From Ruminococcus sp. (GTDB lineage: Bacteria; Bacillota; Clostridia; Oscillospirales; Ruminococcaceae), in NCBI GenBank assembly GCA_017558505.1, contig JAFYUM010000033.1, forward strand, positions 38,271-102,270: DNA of 64,000 nt, in the 5' to 3' direction. The notes beneath the pieces are model-generated. The model saw only the letters and a list, made by a program, of their open reading frames with translations, did not search any database and was not told the origin of the DNA. Below are positions 8,975-19,118 of this stretch, piece by piece; within the stretch, counting starts at the first letter, position 1; every line of letters starts with the position of its first letter. A program made the translations under genes and the position numbers.

Positions 8975-9778
8975 ATGGGAGTCGATACAAAAAAACTGCG
9001 TAACCGCATAAAAAGCGTTGATTCCACACTTCATCTTACTACCGCCATGGGACTTGTGGCTTCTTCAAAAATCCGCAGGGCTATGGAGGCTATGTCAAAA
9101 AGCGGTGAGTATGCCGCAATGATAGGAAATGTTGTACAAAATCTTGCAGATTGTCAGGAGTGTTCAAAAAGCCCTTACATCGAGAAAAAGGACGAAGATA
9201 AAGTCTGTATTGTTGTAATTGCAGGTGACAGAGGACTTGCAGGAGGCTATAACTCAAATGTTTTCAAGCTTGCAAGACAATATCCCGAAGCTGAATTTAT
9301 CGCTGTGGGAAAACGTGCCTGCGATATTTACGGCGGCGAGTACAGTGCGGAGCATTTCAGCTTTGAACAGGCATCTGCCCTTTCAAAGGAGCTTTGCAGA
9401 AGATTTACCGAAGGGGACATTACCCGACTTGGTATTATCAGCACGGAATATATCTCTATGATGTCACAGGAGGCACGTATTGAATGGATTCTTCCTCTTG
9501 TGAAATCGGAAAATAAAAACGGTATTACAGGTATCATATTTGAGCCGGATCAGCTCTCTGTACTTAACACAGCGGTTCCGCTGTATGTTACGGGCAGAAT
9601 TATGGCTGCTGTACGTGAAAGCTTTGCCAGTGAAGTTGCCGCAAGAAGATGTGCAATGGACTCCGCCGGAAAGAATGCAAAGCAGATGATAGACGACCTG
9701 CAGCTTGAATATAACCGTGCAAGACAGAGCGCTATTACACAGGAAATAACCGAAATCGTTGCGGGAAGCGGTATGTAA
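8975..9778 (+). CDS. atpG: F-type ATP synthase subunit gamma
   Basis: Central rotor shaft subunit, 267 aa, somewhat shorter than the usual 285-290. The N-terminal helix (LRNRIKSVDSTLHLTTAM) and the C-terminal helix with ASEVAARRCAMDSAGKNAKQMI plus NRARQSAITQEITEIV are strongly conserved and form the coiled coil that turns within the alpha/beta hexamer. The shortening lies in the central Rossmann-like domain. It begins 5 nt after the atpA stop. Confidence 0.95.
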   Translation: MGVDTKKLRNRIKSVDSTLHLTTAMGLVASSKIRRAMEAMSKSGEYAAMIGNVVQNLADCQECSKSPYIEKKDEDKVCIVVIAGDRGLAGGYNSNVFKLARQYPEAEFIAVGKRACDIYGGEYSAEHFSFEQASALSKELCRRFTEGDITRLGIISTEYISMMSQEARIEWILPLVKSENKNGITGIIFEPDQLSVLNTAVPLYVTGRIMAAVRESFASEVAARRCAMDSAGKNAKQMIDDLQLEYNRARQSAITQEITEIVAGSGM

Positions 9779-11517
<1,739 letters not shown>

Positions 11518-11535
11518 TGCGTAATGAGTAATTAT

Positions 11536-11570
11536 ACGGACGGTGGAATTTATTTCTGCCGTCCGTTTTT
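11536..11570 (+). terminator. Rho-independent terminator of the ATP synthase operon
   Basis: ACGGACGG (11536-11543) pairs with CCGTCCGT (11559-11566), followed by a T run to 11570. It begins 19 nt after the atpC stop. Confidence 0.85.
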
Positions 11571-11618
11571 GTTGCTGATATATGGTGCCCATATTTTGTA
11601 GGGAAGGTATCTTTGATG

Positions 11619-11656
11619 CCACGCAGATATATCGTTAAATTAACGATATGTCGTGG
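11619..11656. repeat. 38-nt imperfect palindrome
   Basis: CCACG...CGTGG outer arms (11619-11623, 11652-11656) enclose a perfect 10-bp inverted repeat ATATCGTTAA / TTAACGATAT (11629-11638, 11640-11649) around a single A. There is no U tract. It could be a small interspersed palindromic unit or a protein-binding site between the atp terminator and the next promoter; its copy number elsewhere cannot be seen here. Confidence 0.5.
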
Positions 11657-11713
11657 ATAACGTCCGCTGCTTTGCCCACGTTCATTCTACATATACGCAT
11701 TATTAAAAAAATC

Positions 11714-11742
11714 TTGATTTATATAAACAGAAGTGATATAAT
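11714..11742 (+). promoter_or_regulatory. Promoter of the prolyl-tRNA editing gene
   Basis: TTGATT (11714-11719), 17-bp spacer, TATAAT (11737-11742). It lies 62 bp before the start codon. Confidence 0.65.
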
Positions 11743-11804
11743 AAATGTAATACAAAGCTTTTGCGAATTGCTTTGAAATTTACAAATGGGAATGAGGAAA
11801 AACA

Positions 11805-12350
11805 ATGAATATTGATAACATACTTTATAACGGACGCCCGACTGATAATCGCTCTGTAGTTGAAATGGCTATATATGATAAGCTTGATGATCTCGGCATT
11901 GACTATCAGCGGGCAGACCACGAACATGCTGATACTATGGAGGATTGTCTGGCTATTGAAAAGGTACTCGGTGCAAAGATATGCAAGAATCTGTTTCTTT
12001 GCAATCGTCAGAAGACAAACTTCTATATGCTGCTTATGCCAGGTGATAAGCCTTTTAAAACAAAATTCCTGACGTCACAGCTGAATTGTGCAAGACTTTC
12101 ATTTGCTGAAGCTGACAAAATGCAGGAATATCTGAATACTATCCCCGGCTCTGTATCAGCTCTTGAACTCATATTTGATACAGACAATAATATTCAGCTT
12201 GTAATTGATAATGACCTGATGATTGATGAATATATCTGCGGTCATCCGGGTATTAATACATCTACTGTCCGTCTGCTCCGTGACGATATGTTGAGATATG
12301 TCCGTGAAGCTAAACACGAACCAATTTTTATTGATTTGGCAACAGAATGA
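11805..12350 (+). CDS. YbaK/ProX-type prolyl-tRNA editing (deacylase) protein
   Basis: A free-standing 181-aa editing domain that hydrolyses mischarged tRNA, usually Ala-tRNA(Pro) or Cys-tRNA(Pro). Features of the YbaK/ProX fold are the ADHEHADTMEDC segment, CKNLFLCNR with the conserved catalytic lysine, and GSVSALELIFD followed by CGHPGIN near the C terminus. Its length suits the clostridial PrdX/ProX group (about 160-180 aa). It is monocistronic, with its own promoter and a following bidirectional terminator. Which mischarged amino acid it removes cannot be decided here. Confidence 0.85.
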   Translation: MNIDNILYNGRPTDNRSVVEMAIYDKLDDLGIDYQRADHEHADTMEDCLAIEKVLGAKICKNLFLCNRQKTNFYMLLMPGDKPFKTKFLTSQLNCARLSFAEADKMQEYLNTIPGSVSALELIFDTDNNIQLVIDNDLMIDEYICGHPGINTSTVRLLRDDMLRYVREAKHEPIFIDLATE

Positions 12351-12369
12351 AATATATAACAAAAATAAT

Positions 12370-12417
12370 CTATAAAAAACGGCTTACTGTATTTATTGCA
12401 GTAAGCCGTTTTTATAG
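12370..12417. terminator. Bidirectional terminator
   Basis: A long stem (CTATAAAAAACGGCTTACTG pairing with its complement at 12399-12417) flanked by A and T runs. It serves the editing gene on the plus strand and the dockerin pseudogene on the minus strand. Confidence 0.88.
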
Positions 12418-12423
12418 ATGCGC

Positions 12424-12890
12424 TTAATACTCATTCAACAAAAGCTTTCTCATATATATCATATCAAATACATCGACGCTGCTGTCGTAATTCAGGTCGT
12501 ACAGAATATAGTCGTCCATTGTAATAGGCTCGGAACCAAGAAGATAACGGCTCATTTTTACAATATCAGCTACAGATATTGTGCTGTCTGTATTTACATC
12601 ACCAATCTGATATTTACATTCGGGTAGGCTTCTGTTACTGAAAGAGTAATTATCACTGTTGTAATAATTGATAATATCTTCATAATAACCCTCCTTTAAA
12701 ACAGAATGGTCTGAAAATTTCAGACCATCTCTTGCTTTGCAATTTCCATTTCATCAGGATATCAGTATGATTGGTGATTTTCAGCAGATGAGACCTCGGC
12801 ATAAGAATTACTCCGTGTAAGTAAAACTGATGAAGAAATCATTACAGAAGCTGCGATAGTACCTGATAATATCGTTTTTAATCTGAACAT
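12424..12890 (-). pseudogene. Decayed secreted dockerin protein
   Basis: Reading leftward from ATG 12890 (GAAGGAG 10 nt upstream) there is a good signal peptide, MFRLKTILSGTIAASVMISS, and then TGA after 42 codons. In another frame, from about 12765 down to the TAA at 12424-12426, the sequence encodes a linker and a type I dockerin with both calcium loops: GDVNTDSTISVADIVKMSRYLL and DLNYDSSVDVFDMIYMRKLL. At least two frame changes are needed to join the parts, and the region between signal and dockerin is too short for a catalytic module. The gene is therefore internally deleted and frameshifted. Its promoter (12937-12965) and terminator remain. Confidence 0.75.
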
Positions 12891-12936
12891 AGGAATACTG
12901 CTCCTTCACGAGTGATATTGTGCTTTTATCAATGTT

Positions 12937-12965
12937 ATTATATCACAAAATAAATGGAATGTAAA
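12937..12965 (-). promoter_or_regulatory. Promoter of the decayed dockerin gene
   Basis: On the minus strand TTTACA (12960-12965), 17-bp spacer, TATAAT (12937-12942). The rest of the divergent gap (12966-13269) shows no coding signal. Confidence 0.55.
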
Positions 12966-13269
12966 TATTTTTTGGGATAAAATCATGAATTTAAACCTTT
13001 GTAACTGTTATTACTGATGAAACAATATCGATTTTTGAAGTAATATAAGGTGTCCATAATTGTATGACAAAAATGATTTATACAAACAAAGGATTGTGAT
13101 GTGTTACAAGGATAAAAGCCATACAGATAATTATTTTCAATCAATTCGTTTTATCGTCATCCTGCACAGAAATCTCCCGATATACACCCATATACCGCTG
13201 TAATTCCTGTACAATCCGCCGAAAAATGCAACTTCACACTTTTTTTACAAGTTATACTTCATATTTTCC

Positions 13270-13298
13270 TTGATTTTACGCGTAATATCTGATATAAT
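13270..13298 (+). promoter_or_regulatory. Promoter of the LTD-CotH-dockerin gene
   Basis: TTGATT (13270-13275), 17-bp spacer, TATAAT (13293-13298), 55 bp before the start codon. Confidence 0.65.
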
Positions 13299-13353
13299 CA
13301 AGATAAGGGCAATGCTTAAAAAAATATCTGCATTGCGAGAGGAGTAATTAATT

Positions 13354-15978
13354 ATGGAAATAAAAAAGCGATTTATGTCAACGGCTCTTGCCTTGACAGT
13401 CACAGCGGCGGCGTTTCCTTCAGGAGCACCAATTGTAAATGCAGCCGACTCACAACTTTTTATCAATGAAATCTGTACACAGAACAAATCCTGTCTTTCT
13501 GACGGATATGGCTTGTATTCTGACTGGATTGAGCTTTATAATGGCGGTACAGCTTCAATTGACCTGTCGGGATATGGTTTGTCTGACAAAGCAAACGAGC
13601 CATTACAGTGGACTTTCCCCGAGGGTACACTTATAGAAAGCGGAGAGCATATGGTTGTATTTGCTTCAAATCAGCAGTCAACAGGCTCGGAGCTTCATAC
13701 AAACTTCGCATTGAGCAAAAACGGCGAAACAATTGTTTTAAGCAAACCCGACGGCAGTATTATACAGCAGGTTGAAGTTCCCACGCTGGCCGAGGACTTC
13801 TCCTATGGACGTACTCCTGACGGAGGCAGCATATTTGAAATAATGAACGCCACCCCTGCGACTGTCAACAAAATTGTTGCGTCGGCACCTGTATTTTCAG
13901 CGGACTCCGGATTTTACGGTACTGATTTTTCATTGACATTATCCGCAGATAACTGCGAAATATATTATACAGTTGACGGTTCAAATCCCATAACATCCGA
14001 TACTGCACAAAAGTACAGCTCCCCAATTACAGTAAAGGACAGAACAAATGAGCCTAATATCTACAGCGTATATGCTGAAAATGAAAGCTCCGCCACATCA
14101 ATTTCAAGGGGAACAGGCTATCAGCAGCCGCCTTTTAACGTGGACAAGGCAACGGTAGTCCGTGCTGCTGCAAAGAACAGCGACGGATTATACAGCGATG
14201 TTGTAAGCCAGACATATTTTATCACATCAGGTGAACTTTCCAAGTATAAGGATATGACGGTTGTTTCACTTGTTACTGATCCGGAAAATCTGTTTGATCC
14301 CGACAAGGGAATTTATGTAACTGGAACACAGTATATCAACTGGAGAAACAGCAGCAATTACGACCCGAATAAAAGTCCGTGGGATAACACAGGTATAAGC
14401 AATTTCTTCTCAAAGGGCAGGGAGTGGGAGCGTGAAGCTACCCTTACATTCTTTGAAAACGGCAATGCTGTAGTTGAGCAGGATATGGGTATACGCATCA
14501 AGGGTGCGTCTACGAGAAATACTCCCCAGAAAAGCTTCAATCTGTATGCAAGAAGCGAATACGGTGCGTCAAAAATCAATTATCCGCTGATTGACGACAA
14601 CTACGACATTGAGGGAAATCTCATTGAAAAGTATGATTCCGTGTGCCTGCGTTCCGTCAGCGATGAAGCACGTCTGCGTGACGGCTTTGCACAGAAGCTT
14701 GTTTACGACAGAGAACAGATTACCAATCAGGATATGGAAAGCTGCGTTGTTTTCCTTAATGGTGAATACTGGGGACTCTACGAAATGACGGAAAAATTCT
14801 CAGATTATTTCATTGAATCAAACTACGGCATACAAAAAGAAAATGTGGCTATGATAAAAAACGGCGAGGTTGAAGAAGGTGATGATTCTATCCTTGAGGA
14901 ATATTATAACTTTATGTATGAGTATGCAGAAAAAGATCTGTCAAAAGCCGCAAATTACCAGGCTGTATGTGAATATATTGATATTGACAGTTATATAGAA
15001 CATTATGCCGCAGGTCTTTACCTTGGCACATATGATTGGCCCAACTACAATTTCGGCATATGGAAGAACACAGGCGAGACAGTAGAGGGCAATCCCTACA
15101 GTGACGGAAAATGGCGTTTCCTTTCTTTCGACTACGACTATACAATGGGTGCTACATATGAAAACTTCGGCGGAGTTGAGGGATATGCCTATGACAGTTT
15201 CAGACATATGGACAATTCGAAGAAATATGCCCCTACAAATCTCTTTGTAAATCTGCTGAAAAATAAGGAGTTCCGTAATAAATTTGCCAGTGTTTACTGT
15301 GATTATGCAAATGAAGTTCTCACAGAGCAGAAGGGAAATGCAATGGCTGATTTCTATTTGCAGAATTACACAGAAAAGGTTTCAAACAGTATTCTCCGCT
15401 GGTGGGGATTTTACGGTGGCTCAAAGGAAAGCAATTACAACTATAACCGCCAGCAGTACACAGAGAAGAATATTCCGCAAATCAAGCAGTTTTTCAGAGA
15501 AAGAGCATCCTATACTCTTGAAGATATGAAGAATTATATTGGATTAAGCGGCGATTTACAGACGATTACCCTGAAAATCAACGGCGGCGGAAAAATTATG
15601 ATAAACTCCATTACTCCCGATATATCAAACGGCAGTTGGAGCGGCAGATACTATTCCGATGTTCCTGTTACTCTTACAGCTATTCCTGACGATAACGCTT
15701 CGTTTACAGGTTGGGGCGGCGATGCTTCGGGTACTGATACTACAATTACAGTCACCCTTTCAAAGGCAATGAGCATAACGGCTGATTTCGGTGAAAATAA
15801 AGAAATAAAGGGCGACGTCAACAAGGACGGCAGCTTCACTGTAGCTGACCTTGTAATGCTTGAAAAATGGCTTCTCGGTTCGGGAAATATTACCGATTGG
15901 AAAGCGGGCGATTTCTATTCTGACAATATTCTTGATGTTTATGATATGTGCCTTATGAGAGAAGAAATTATTAAATAG
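13354..15978 (+). CDS. Secreted LTD-CHB_HEX_C-CotH kinase-InlB repeat-dockerin protein
   Basis: An 874-aa secreted protein. In order: signal peptide (1-30, cleavage near VNAAD); lamin-tail domain (about 33-125, FINEICTQNKS, DWIELYNGG); a chitobiase C-terminal-like beta domain (about 170-245, IYYTVDGSNP); a CotH kinase-like domain (about 300-720) with MGIRIKGASTR and the acidic FDYDYTMG motif; a divergent InlB-type repeat (about 765-810, FTGWGGDASG); and a C-terminal type I dockerin (GDVNKDGSFTVADLVMLEKWLL and its second loop). CotH proteins are atypical kinases that phosphorylate proteins. The dockerin implies attachment to a cohesin scaffold such as a cellulosome. The CotH substrate is unknown. 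Confidence 0.9.
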   Translation: MEIKKRFMSTALALTVTAAAFPSGAPIVNAADSQLFINEICTQNKSCLSDGYGLYSDWIELYNGGTASIDLSGYGLSDKANEPLQWTFPEGTLIESGEHMVVFASNQQSTGSELHTNFALSKNGETIVLSKPDGSIIQQVEVPTLAEDFSYGRTPDGGSIFEIMNATPATVNKIVASAPVFSADSGFYGTDFSLTLSADNCEIYYTVDGSNPITSDTAQKYSSPITVKDRTNEPNIYSVYAENESSATSISRGTGYQQPPFNVDKATVVRAAAKNSDGLYSDVVSQTYFITSGELSKYKDMTVVSLVTDPENLFDPDKGIYVTGTQYINWRNSSNYDPNKSPWDNTGISNFFSKGREWEREATLTFFENGNAVVEQDMGIRIKGASTRNTPQKSFNLYARSEYGASKINYPLIDDNYDIEGNLIEKYDSVCLRSVSDEARLRDGFAQKLVYDREQITNQDMESCVVFLNGEYWGLYEMTEKFSDYFIESNYGIQKENVAMIKNGEVEEGDDSILEEYYNFMYEYAEKDLSKAANYQAVCEYIDIDSYIEHYAAGLYLGTYDWPNYNFGIWKNTGETVEGNPYSDGKWRFLSFDYDYTMGATYENFGGVEGYAYDSFRHMDNSKKYAPTNLFVNLLKNKEFRNKFASVYCDYANEVLTEQKGNAMADFYLQNYTEKVSNSILRWWGFYGGSKESNYNYNRQQYTEKNIPQIKQFFRERASYTLEDMKNYIGLSGDLQTITLKINGGGKIMINSITPDISNGSWSGRYYSDVPVTLTAIPDDNASFTGWGGDASGTDTTITVTLSKAMSITADFGENKEIKGDVNKDGSFTVADLVMLEKWLLGSGNITDWKAGDFYSDNILDVYDMCLMREEIIK

Positions 15979-15985
15979 TATTTAT

Positions 15986-16020
15986 AGCGGTACTGTGTGG
16001 AAAGCGGTACCGCTTTTTTT
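15986..16020 (+). terminator. Terminator of the CotH-dockerin gene
   Basis: AGCGGTAC (15986-15993) pairs with GTACCGCT (16007-16014), followed by seven T. Confidence 0.85.
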
Positions 16021-16114
16021 GGTAAGGTATAATTGGCGGAGCTATACAATCCGGGTGTTAATTGCACTTTTTATAAGGAAATATGCCGAAAAATGCGATA
16101 AAATTTTGGGTATT

Positions 16115-16150
16115 CCGTATATTGACATATTAATATACGGGGGGTATAAT
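16115..16150 (+). promoter_or_regulatory. Promoter with an overlapping palindromic operator
   Basis: TTGACA (16122-16127), 17-bp spacer and TATAAT (16145-16150). A perfect inverted repeat CCGTATATT / AATATACGG (16115-16123 and 16132-16140, 8-bp gap) overlaps the -35 box and the spacer. A dimeric repressor bound here would block polymerase. It controls the dockerin gene at 16217. Confidence 0.7.
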
Positions 16151-16216
16151 TAGTATAAGGAGAAGTGTATACTATCACCTTAACAAGATAGAGAAATACA
16201 AATGGAGGGAATGTTT

Positions 16217-18523
16217 ATGAAGAAAAAACTTATGGCATTAGTTCTTGGAGCAGTTATTTCACTGCAAGGCATATGTTCAGGCGGACTTGTGATAAACGCT
16301 GAAACTGGCAGTATTTCTTCGGCTGACAGGGTAATTCAGCTTGAATATGATAAGTTTGTAAGACCTATTAAAGTTGAACTTTATCAGGGCGAAAAGATAC
16401 AGCTTGATTTAGGAGATATTCCCGAGGGTTATGATACGGAAAATATCAATTATAAACCCTACGATAATAAAGTAGTTATTTCAGATGACGGTGTAATGGT
16501 GGGCTACGACATAGGCGAAGATGAAGTATCTATCTCCGTGGATCATAAAACTGAATATACACAATTATTATATAAACTTTCGGTAAATGTTTTGCCGGAT
16601 GATTCGATTTCTGATAAAAACCGTGCAGAGATTGAAAGATTGAACGGTTTAGGAAATAATGACTATCGCCGCAGAAAAATGGAACTTATTGGCGTAGCTG
16701 ATGGAAACGCTCCAAGGCTTACAATGGAAAAAGTACATGAGTTTATTGACAGCAGTGAGAGTTATGATGAAATACTAAATAGAATCAATAACTATGTGGG
16801 ATATCCCGATGATGTACAAAGAGGACCTTTAAGCTATGCTTATTGGTTTGACGAAAAAGGAAATGAATCAATATCTTTCATTGACGGTTCTGTACGTGAA
16901 TCTATCGTATATACTAAAATTGCTGATGACGGTACTGTTATCGATACACAGGATTTGTACCCTGAAAAATCGGAGTTTTTGGAAAATGGCGTAGATAGAC
17001 ATCATGATTATATGCAGTATAATCAGATAAACCCAGTAGTTGACGGTGTGCTTTATATTGAGGATTTTTCATTTTATGATGAGCCTATGCAGGTTGAACT
17101 TTATGAGGGTGAACAGATACAGCTGAAATTTTCCGATAAAATTGAATTGAACGATAAACAGCATATCAGATTTTCTTCCACAAAATATGTTGCGGCTGTA
17201 ACGCAGGATTTAAGATTAATAGGCGGTGATATAGGTGAAGAAGTGATTTCAATTTATTTTGGGGACGGATGGGTTAATTTGAAAGTAACCGTCAAGCAGA
17301 ATGATGAGATTTCAGCTGAAAACCGTGCGGAAATTTACCGTCTCAACGAAATAAGCTCCGAAGGCGATTATTATATCCGCAGAAAAATGGAACTTCGTGG
17401 TGTTATAGCAGAGGACGCTCCAAGACTTAATATGGAAAAAGTGGAGGAATTTATAAATTCATCTGAAAGCTTTGAGGAGATAGTCAGAAAATGTGACGAA
17501 TATCACGGTTTTGCGGATTTATACCCTTACGGCAGTTCTGATACAAGGGGTTATTACTGGTTTGACGAAAAAGGAAATGAACAGATATGCTATAGAGTTG
17601 AAGAAGGACAAATTTACTACGTAAAGATTGACGACAATGGTACGCTTGTGGGATATCAGGTGTTATATCCTGAAAAAAGCGAGTATCAGGAAAGCAACGA
17701 CATCAAAAACAAAGATTATTACTATATGTGCTACAATCAGAAATACGGTAAAATTAATGTAAATCTTATTGATACATATACAGGTGAGCCGTTTACAGAA
17801 ATCAATGGAAAATTCCAGCTTATTGCAAAGCCTCTTGAGGGCGACGGCGAGAATTTTGTATATAAAGAATGGTGGACAACATATAACGGCACGACAACTT
17901 TATATCAGCTGCCAAAGGACTATTCTTACAGAATTGTATACAACGAAGATTACCACACCGATGAAAATGGCATAGTGTATAAATATGAAGTTGCAGATGA
18001 TTTTGGTTATAAGCTCTCAATCAATGAAGAAATAAGTATTAATCTGTATCTGAAAAAAATCTTTGCTGACGAACAGCCTGACGCAATTGCAGGTGATATA
18101 AATTTAGACGGTGTTTTCGGCATTGCCGACGTTGCCGTATTTCAGAAGTGGCTTCTTGGAGAGGGTTTCTATGATTTGGATATTCAGTTTGAGCACTGGC
18201 AGTCGGCGGATTTCTGCGATGATGATAAGCTTGATGTATTTGACCTTTGTCTGATGAAAGAGAAACTTCTGGAAAGCGGAGAAACAACAGAACTTCCTAC
18301 ACTTGAAGAAATAAGCCTTATGAGCGATGAAGAAGCAACAGAACTTTTCAGCAAGTATACATTTCAGGAAATCTGGGGTATATGGGGAGAATTTGACTGG
18401 GCTTTTTCAGGACTCTATGGCGGCGGCTGGATAGTAGGCGATAAGGATATATCATTAATATTTGATTATTATACGCAGAAAATCGAATCTGCGAGAATAT
18501 ATCCATACCCTGTGAGTAATTAA
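16217..18523 (+). CDS. Secreted dockerin protein with a duplicated unknown module
   Basis: A 768-aa secreted protein. ATG 16217 is chosen because GGAGG lies 8 nt upstream; earlier ATGs fall in or beside that site. A signal peptide (1-28) precedes two copies of one module: residues about 30-270 and 275-510. The clearest shared stretch is (R)RRKMEL-x-GV...APRL-x-MEKV-x-EFI-x-SSES, with YWFDEKGNE and LYPEKSE further on. A beta-rich segment follows, then a dockerin at about 628-690 (GDINLDGVFGIADVAVFQKW; CDDDKLDVFDLCLMKEKLL). Unusually, about 70 residues follow the dockerin. I do not recognise the duplicated module; a substrate-binding or adhesion role on a scaffold is inferred. Confidence 0.82.
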   Translation: MKKKLMALVLGAVISLQGICSGGLVINAETGSISSADRVIQLEYDKFVRPIKVELYQGEKIQLDLGDIPEGYDTENINYKPYDNKVVISDDGVMVGYDIGEDEVSISVDHKTEYTQLLYKLSVNVLPDDSISDKNRAEIERLNGLGNNDYRRRKMELIGVADGNAPRLTMEKVHEFIDSSESYDEILNRINNYVGYPDDVQRGPLSYAYWFDEKGNESISFIDGSVRESIVYTKIADDGTVIDTQDLYPEKSEFLENGVDRHHDYMQYNQINPVVDGVLYIEDFSFYDEPMQVELYEGEQIQLKFSDKIELNDKQHIRFSSTKYVAAVTQDLRLIGGDIGEEVISIYFGDGWVNLKVTVKQNDEISAENRAEIYRLNEISSEGDYYIRRKMELRGVIAEDAPRLNMEKVEEFINSSESFEEIVRKCDEYHGFADLYPYGSSDTRGYYWFDEKGNEQICYRVEEGQIYYVKIDDNGTLVGYQVLYPEKSEYQESNDIKNKDYYYMCYNQKYGKINVNLIDTYTGEPFTEINGKFQLIAKPLEGDGENFVYKEWWTTYNGTTTLYQLPKDYSYRIVYNEDYHTDENGIVYKYEVADDFGYKLSINEEISINLYLKKIFADEQPDAIAGDINLDGVFGIADVAVFQKWLLGEGFYDLDIQFEHWQSADFCDDDKLDVFDLCLMKEKLLESGETTELPTLEEISLMSDEEATELFSKYTFQEIWGIWGEFDWAFSGLYGGGWIVGDKDISLIFDYYTQKIESARIYPYPVSN

Positions 18524-18564
18524 ACCAGATGTTGTAACTGAATAATCTTACTTTCCCACCTTTT

Positions 18565-18604
18565 GAAAAAACTACCGCATATTTTTATATGCGGTGGTTT
18601 TTTC
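18565..18604 (+). terminator. Terminator of the dockerin gene
   Basis: ACCGCATAT (18574-18582) pairs with ATATGCGGT (18587-18595) across a TTTT loop, followed by GG and a T run; A-rich sequence on the left side extends the stem. Confidence 0.85.
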
Positions 18605-18645
18605 TATCTAATATTTGTTAAATTAAAAAAATATTTCTAAACCTA

Positions 18646-18674
18646 TTGACAAACCATTACAATTCTGATATAAT
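18646..18674 (+). promoter_or_regulatory. Promoter of tRNA-Trp
   Basis: TTGACA (18646-18651), 17-bp spacer, TATAAT (18669-18674), 29 bp before the mature tRNA. Confidence 0.75.
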
Positions 18675-18703
18675 TATATTGTTGCTTACGACAGATATAA
18701 TTT

Positions 18704-18779
18704 AGGGGTATAGCTCAGTTGGTAGAGCAGCGGTCTCCAAAACCGCGTGCCGAGGGTTCAAGTCCTTCTGCCCCTGCCA
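18704..18779 (+). tRNA. tRNA-Trp (anticodon CCA)
   Basis: A 76-nt cloverleaf. Acceptor AGGGGTA pairs with TGCCCCT (one G-U pair), the discriminator is G and the CCA end is encoded. The anticodon loop CTCCAAA gives anticodon CCA between stems GCGGT and ACCGC. The T loop is GTTCAAG. The accessory region starts directly downstream, and tRNA 3' ends are common integration sites. Confidence 0.95.
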
Positions 18780-18808
18780 TCTCTGTTGTACAAAATAGAT
18801 GACAGACC

Positions 18809-18836
18809 AAAAAAGTCCGATTTTTCGGACTTTTTT
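18809..18836 (+). terminator. Terminator of tRNA-Trp
   Basis: GTCCGA (18815-18820) pairs with TCGGAC (18825-18830), extended by A6 and T6 runs that can also pair, giving a bidirectional terminator. Confidence 0.85.
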
Positions 18837-18943
18837 GCGTATCTGGAGCTAAAAATTTTTAGTGTAAAACCGTAGATGACATTTTGCCTTTTCAGCCTCA
18901 AAAGAGGACTTGAACGGACGTTTTTTGATTTTCAAGACAATTG

Positions 18944-18986
18944 AGAGCAGATTCGGAAGATAAATTCCGAAGTCTGCTCTTTTTTA
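18944..18986 (+). terminator. Second strong terminator in the island leader
   Basis: AGAGCAGATTCGGAA pairs with TTCCGAAGTCTGCTCT (one bulge) and is followed by TTTTTT. No gene lies between this hairpin and the tRNA terminator, so it may end read-through or an untranslated transcript. Confidence 0.75.
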
Positions 18987-19030
18987 TTGCAAAAAACTTT
19001 CACAAAGTTTCCGACGGTTTCTTGTTCGTT

Positions 19031-19077
19031 ATGCCGAATTGATTGAGAAGTAAATTCTCGATTGGTTCGGCATTTTT
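19031..19077 (+). terminator. Third hairpin/terminator directly before the DUF6329-like gene
   Basis: ATGCCGAA (from 19031) pairs with TTCGGCAT, with inner pairing TTGAGAA / ATTCTCGA, followed by TTTTTATTTT. It ends about 40 nt before the next start codon, so it could act as an attenuator in that gene's leader. Confidence 0.65.
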
Positions 19078-19118
19078 ATTTTCCCCTATACATTTATAAA
19101 GAAAGAGAGTTGATGCTA

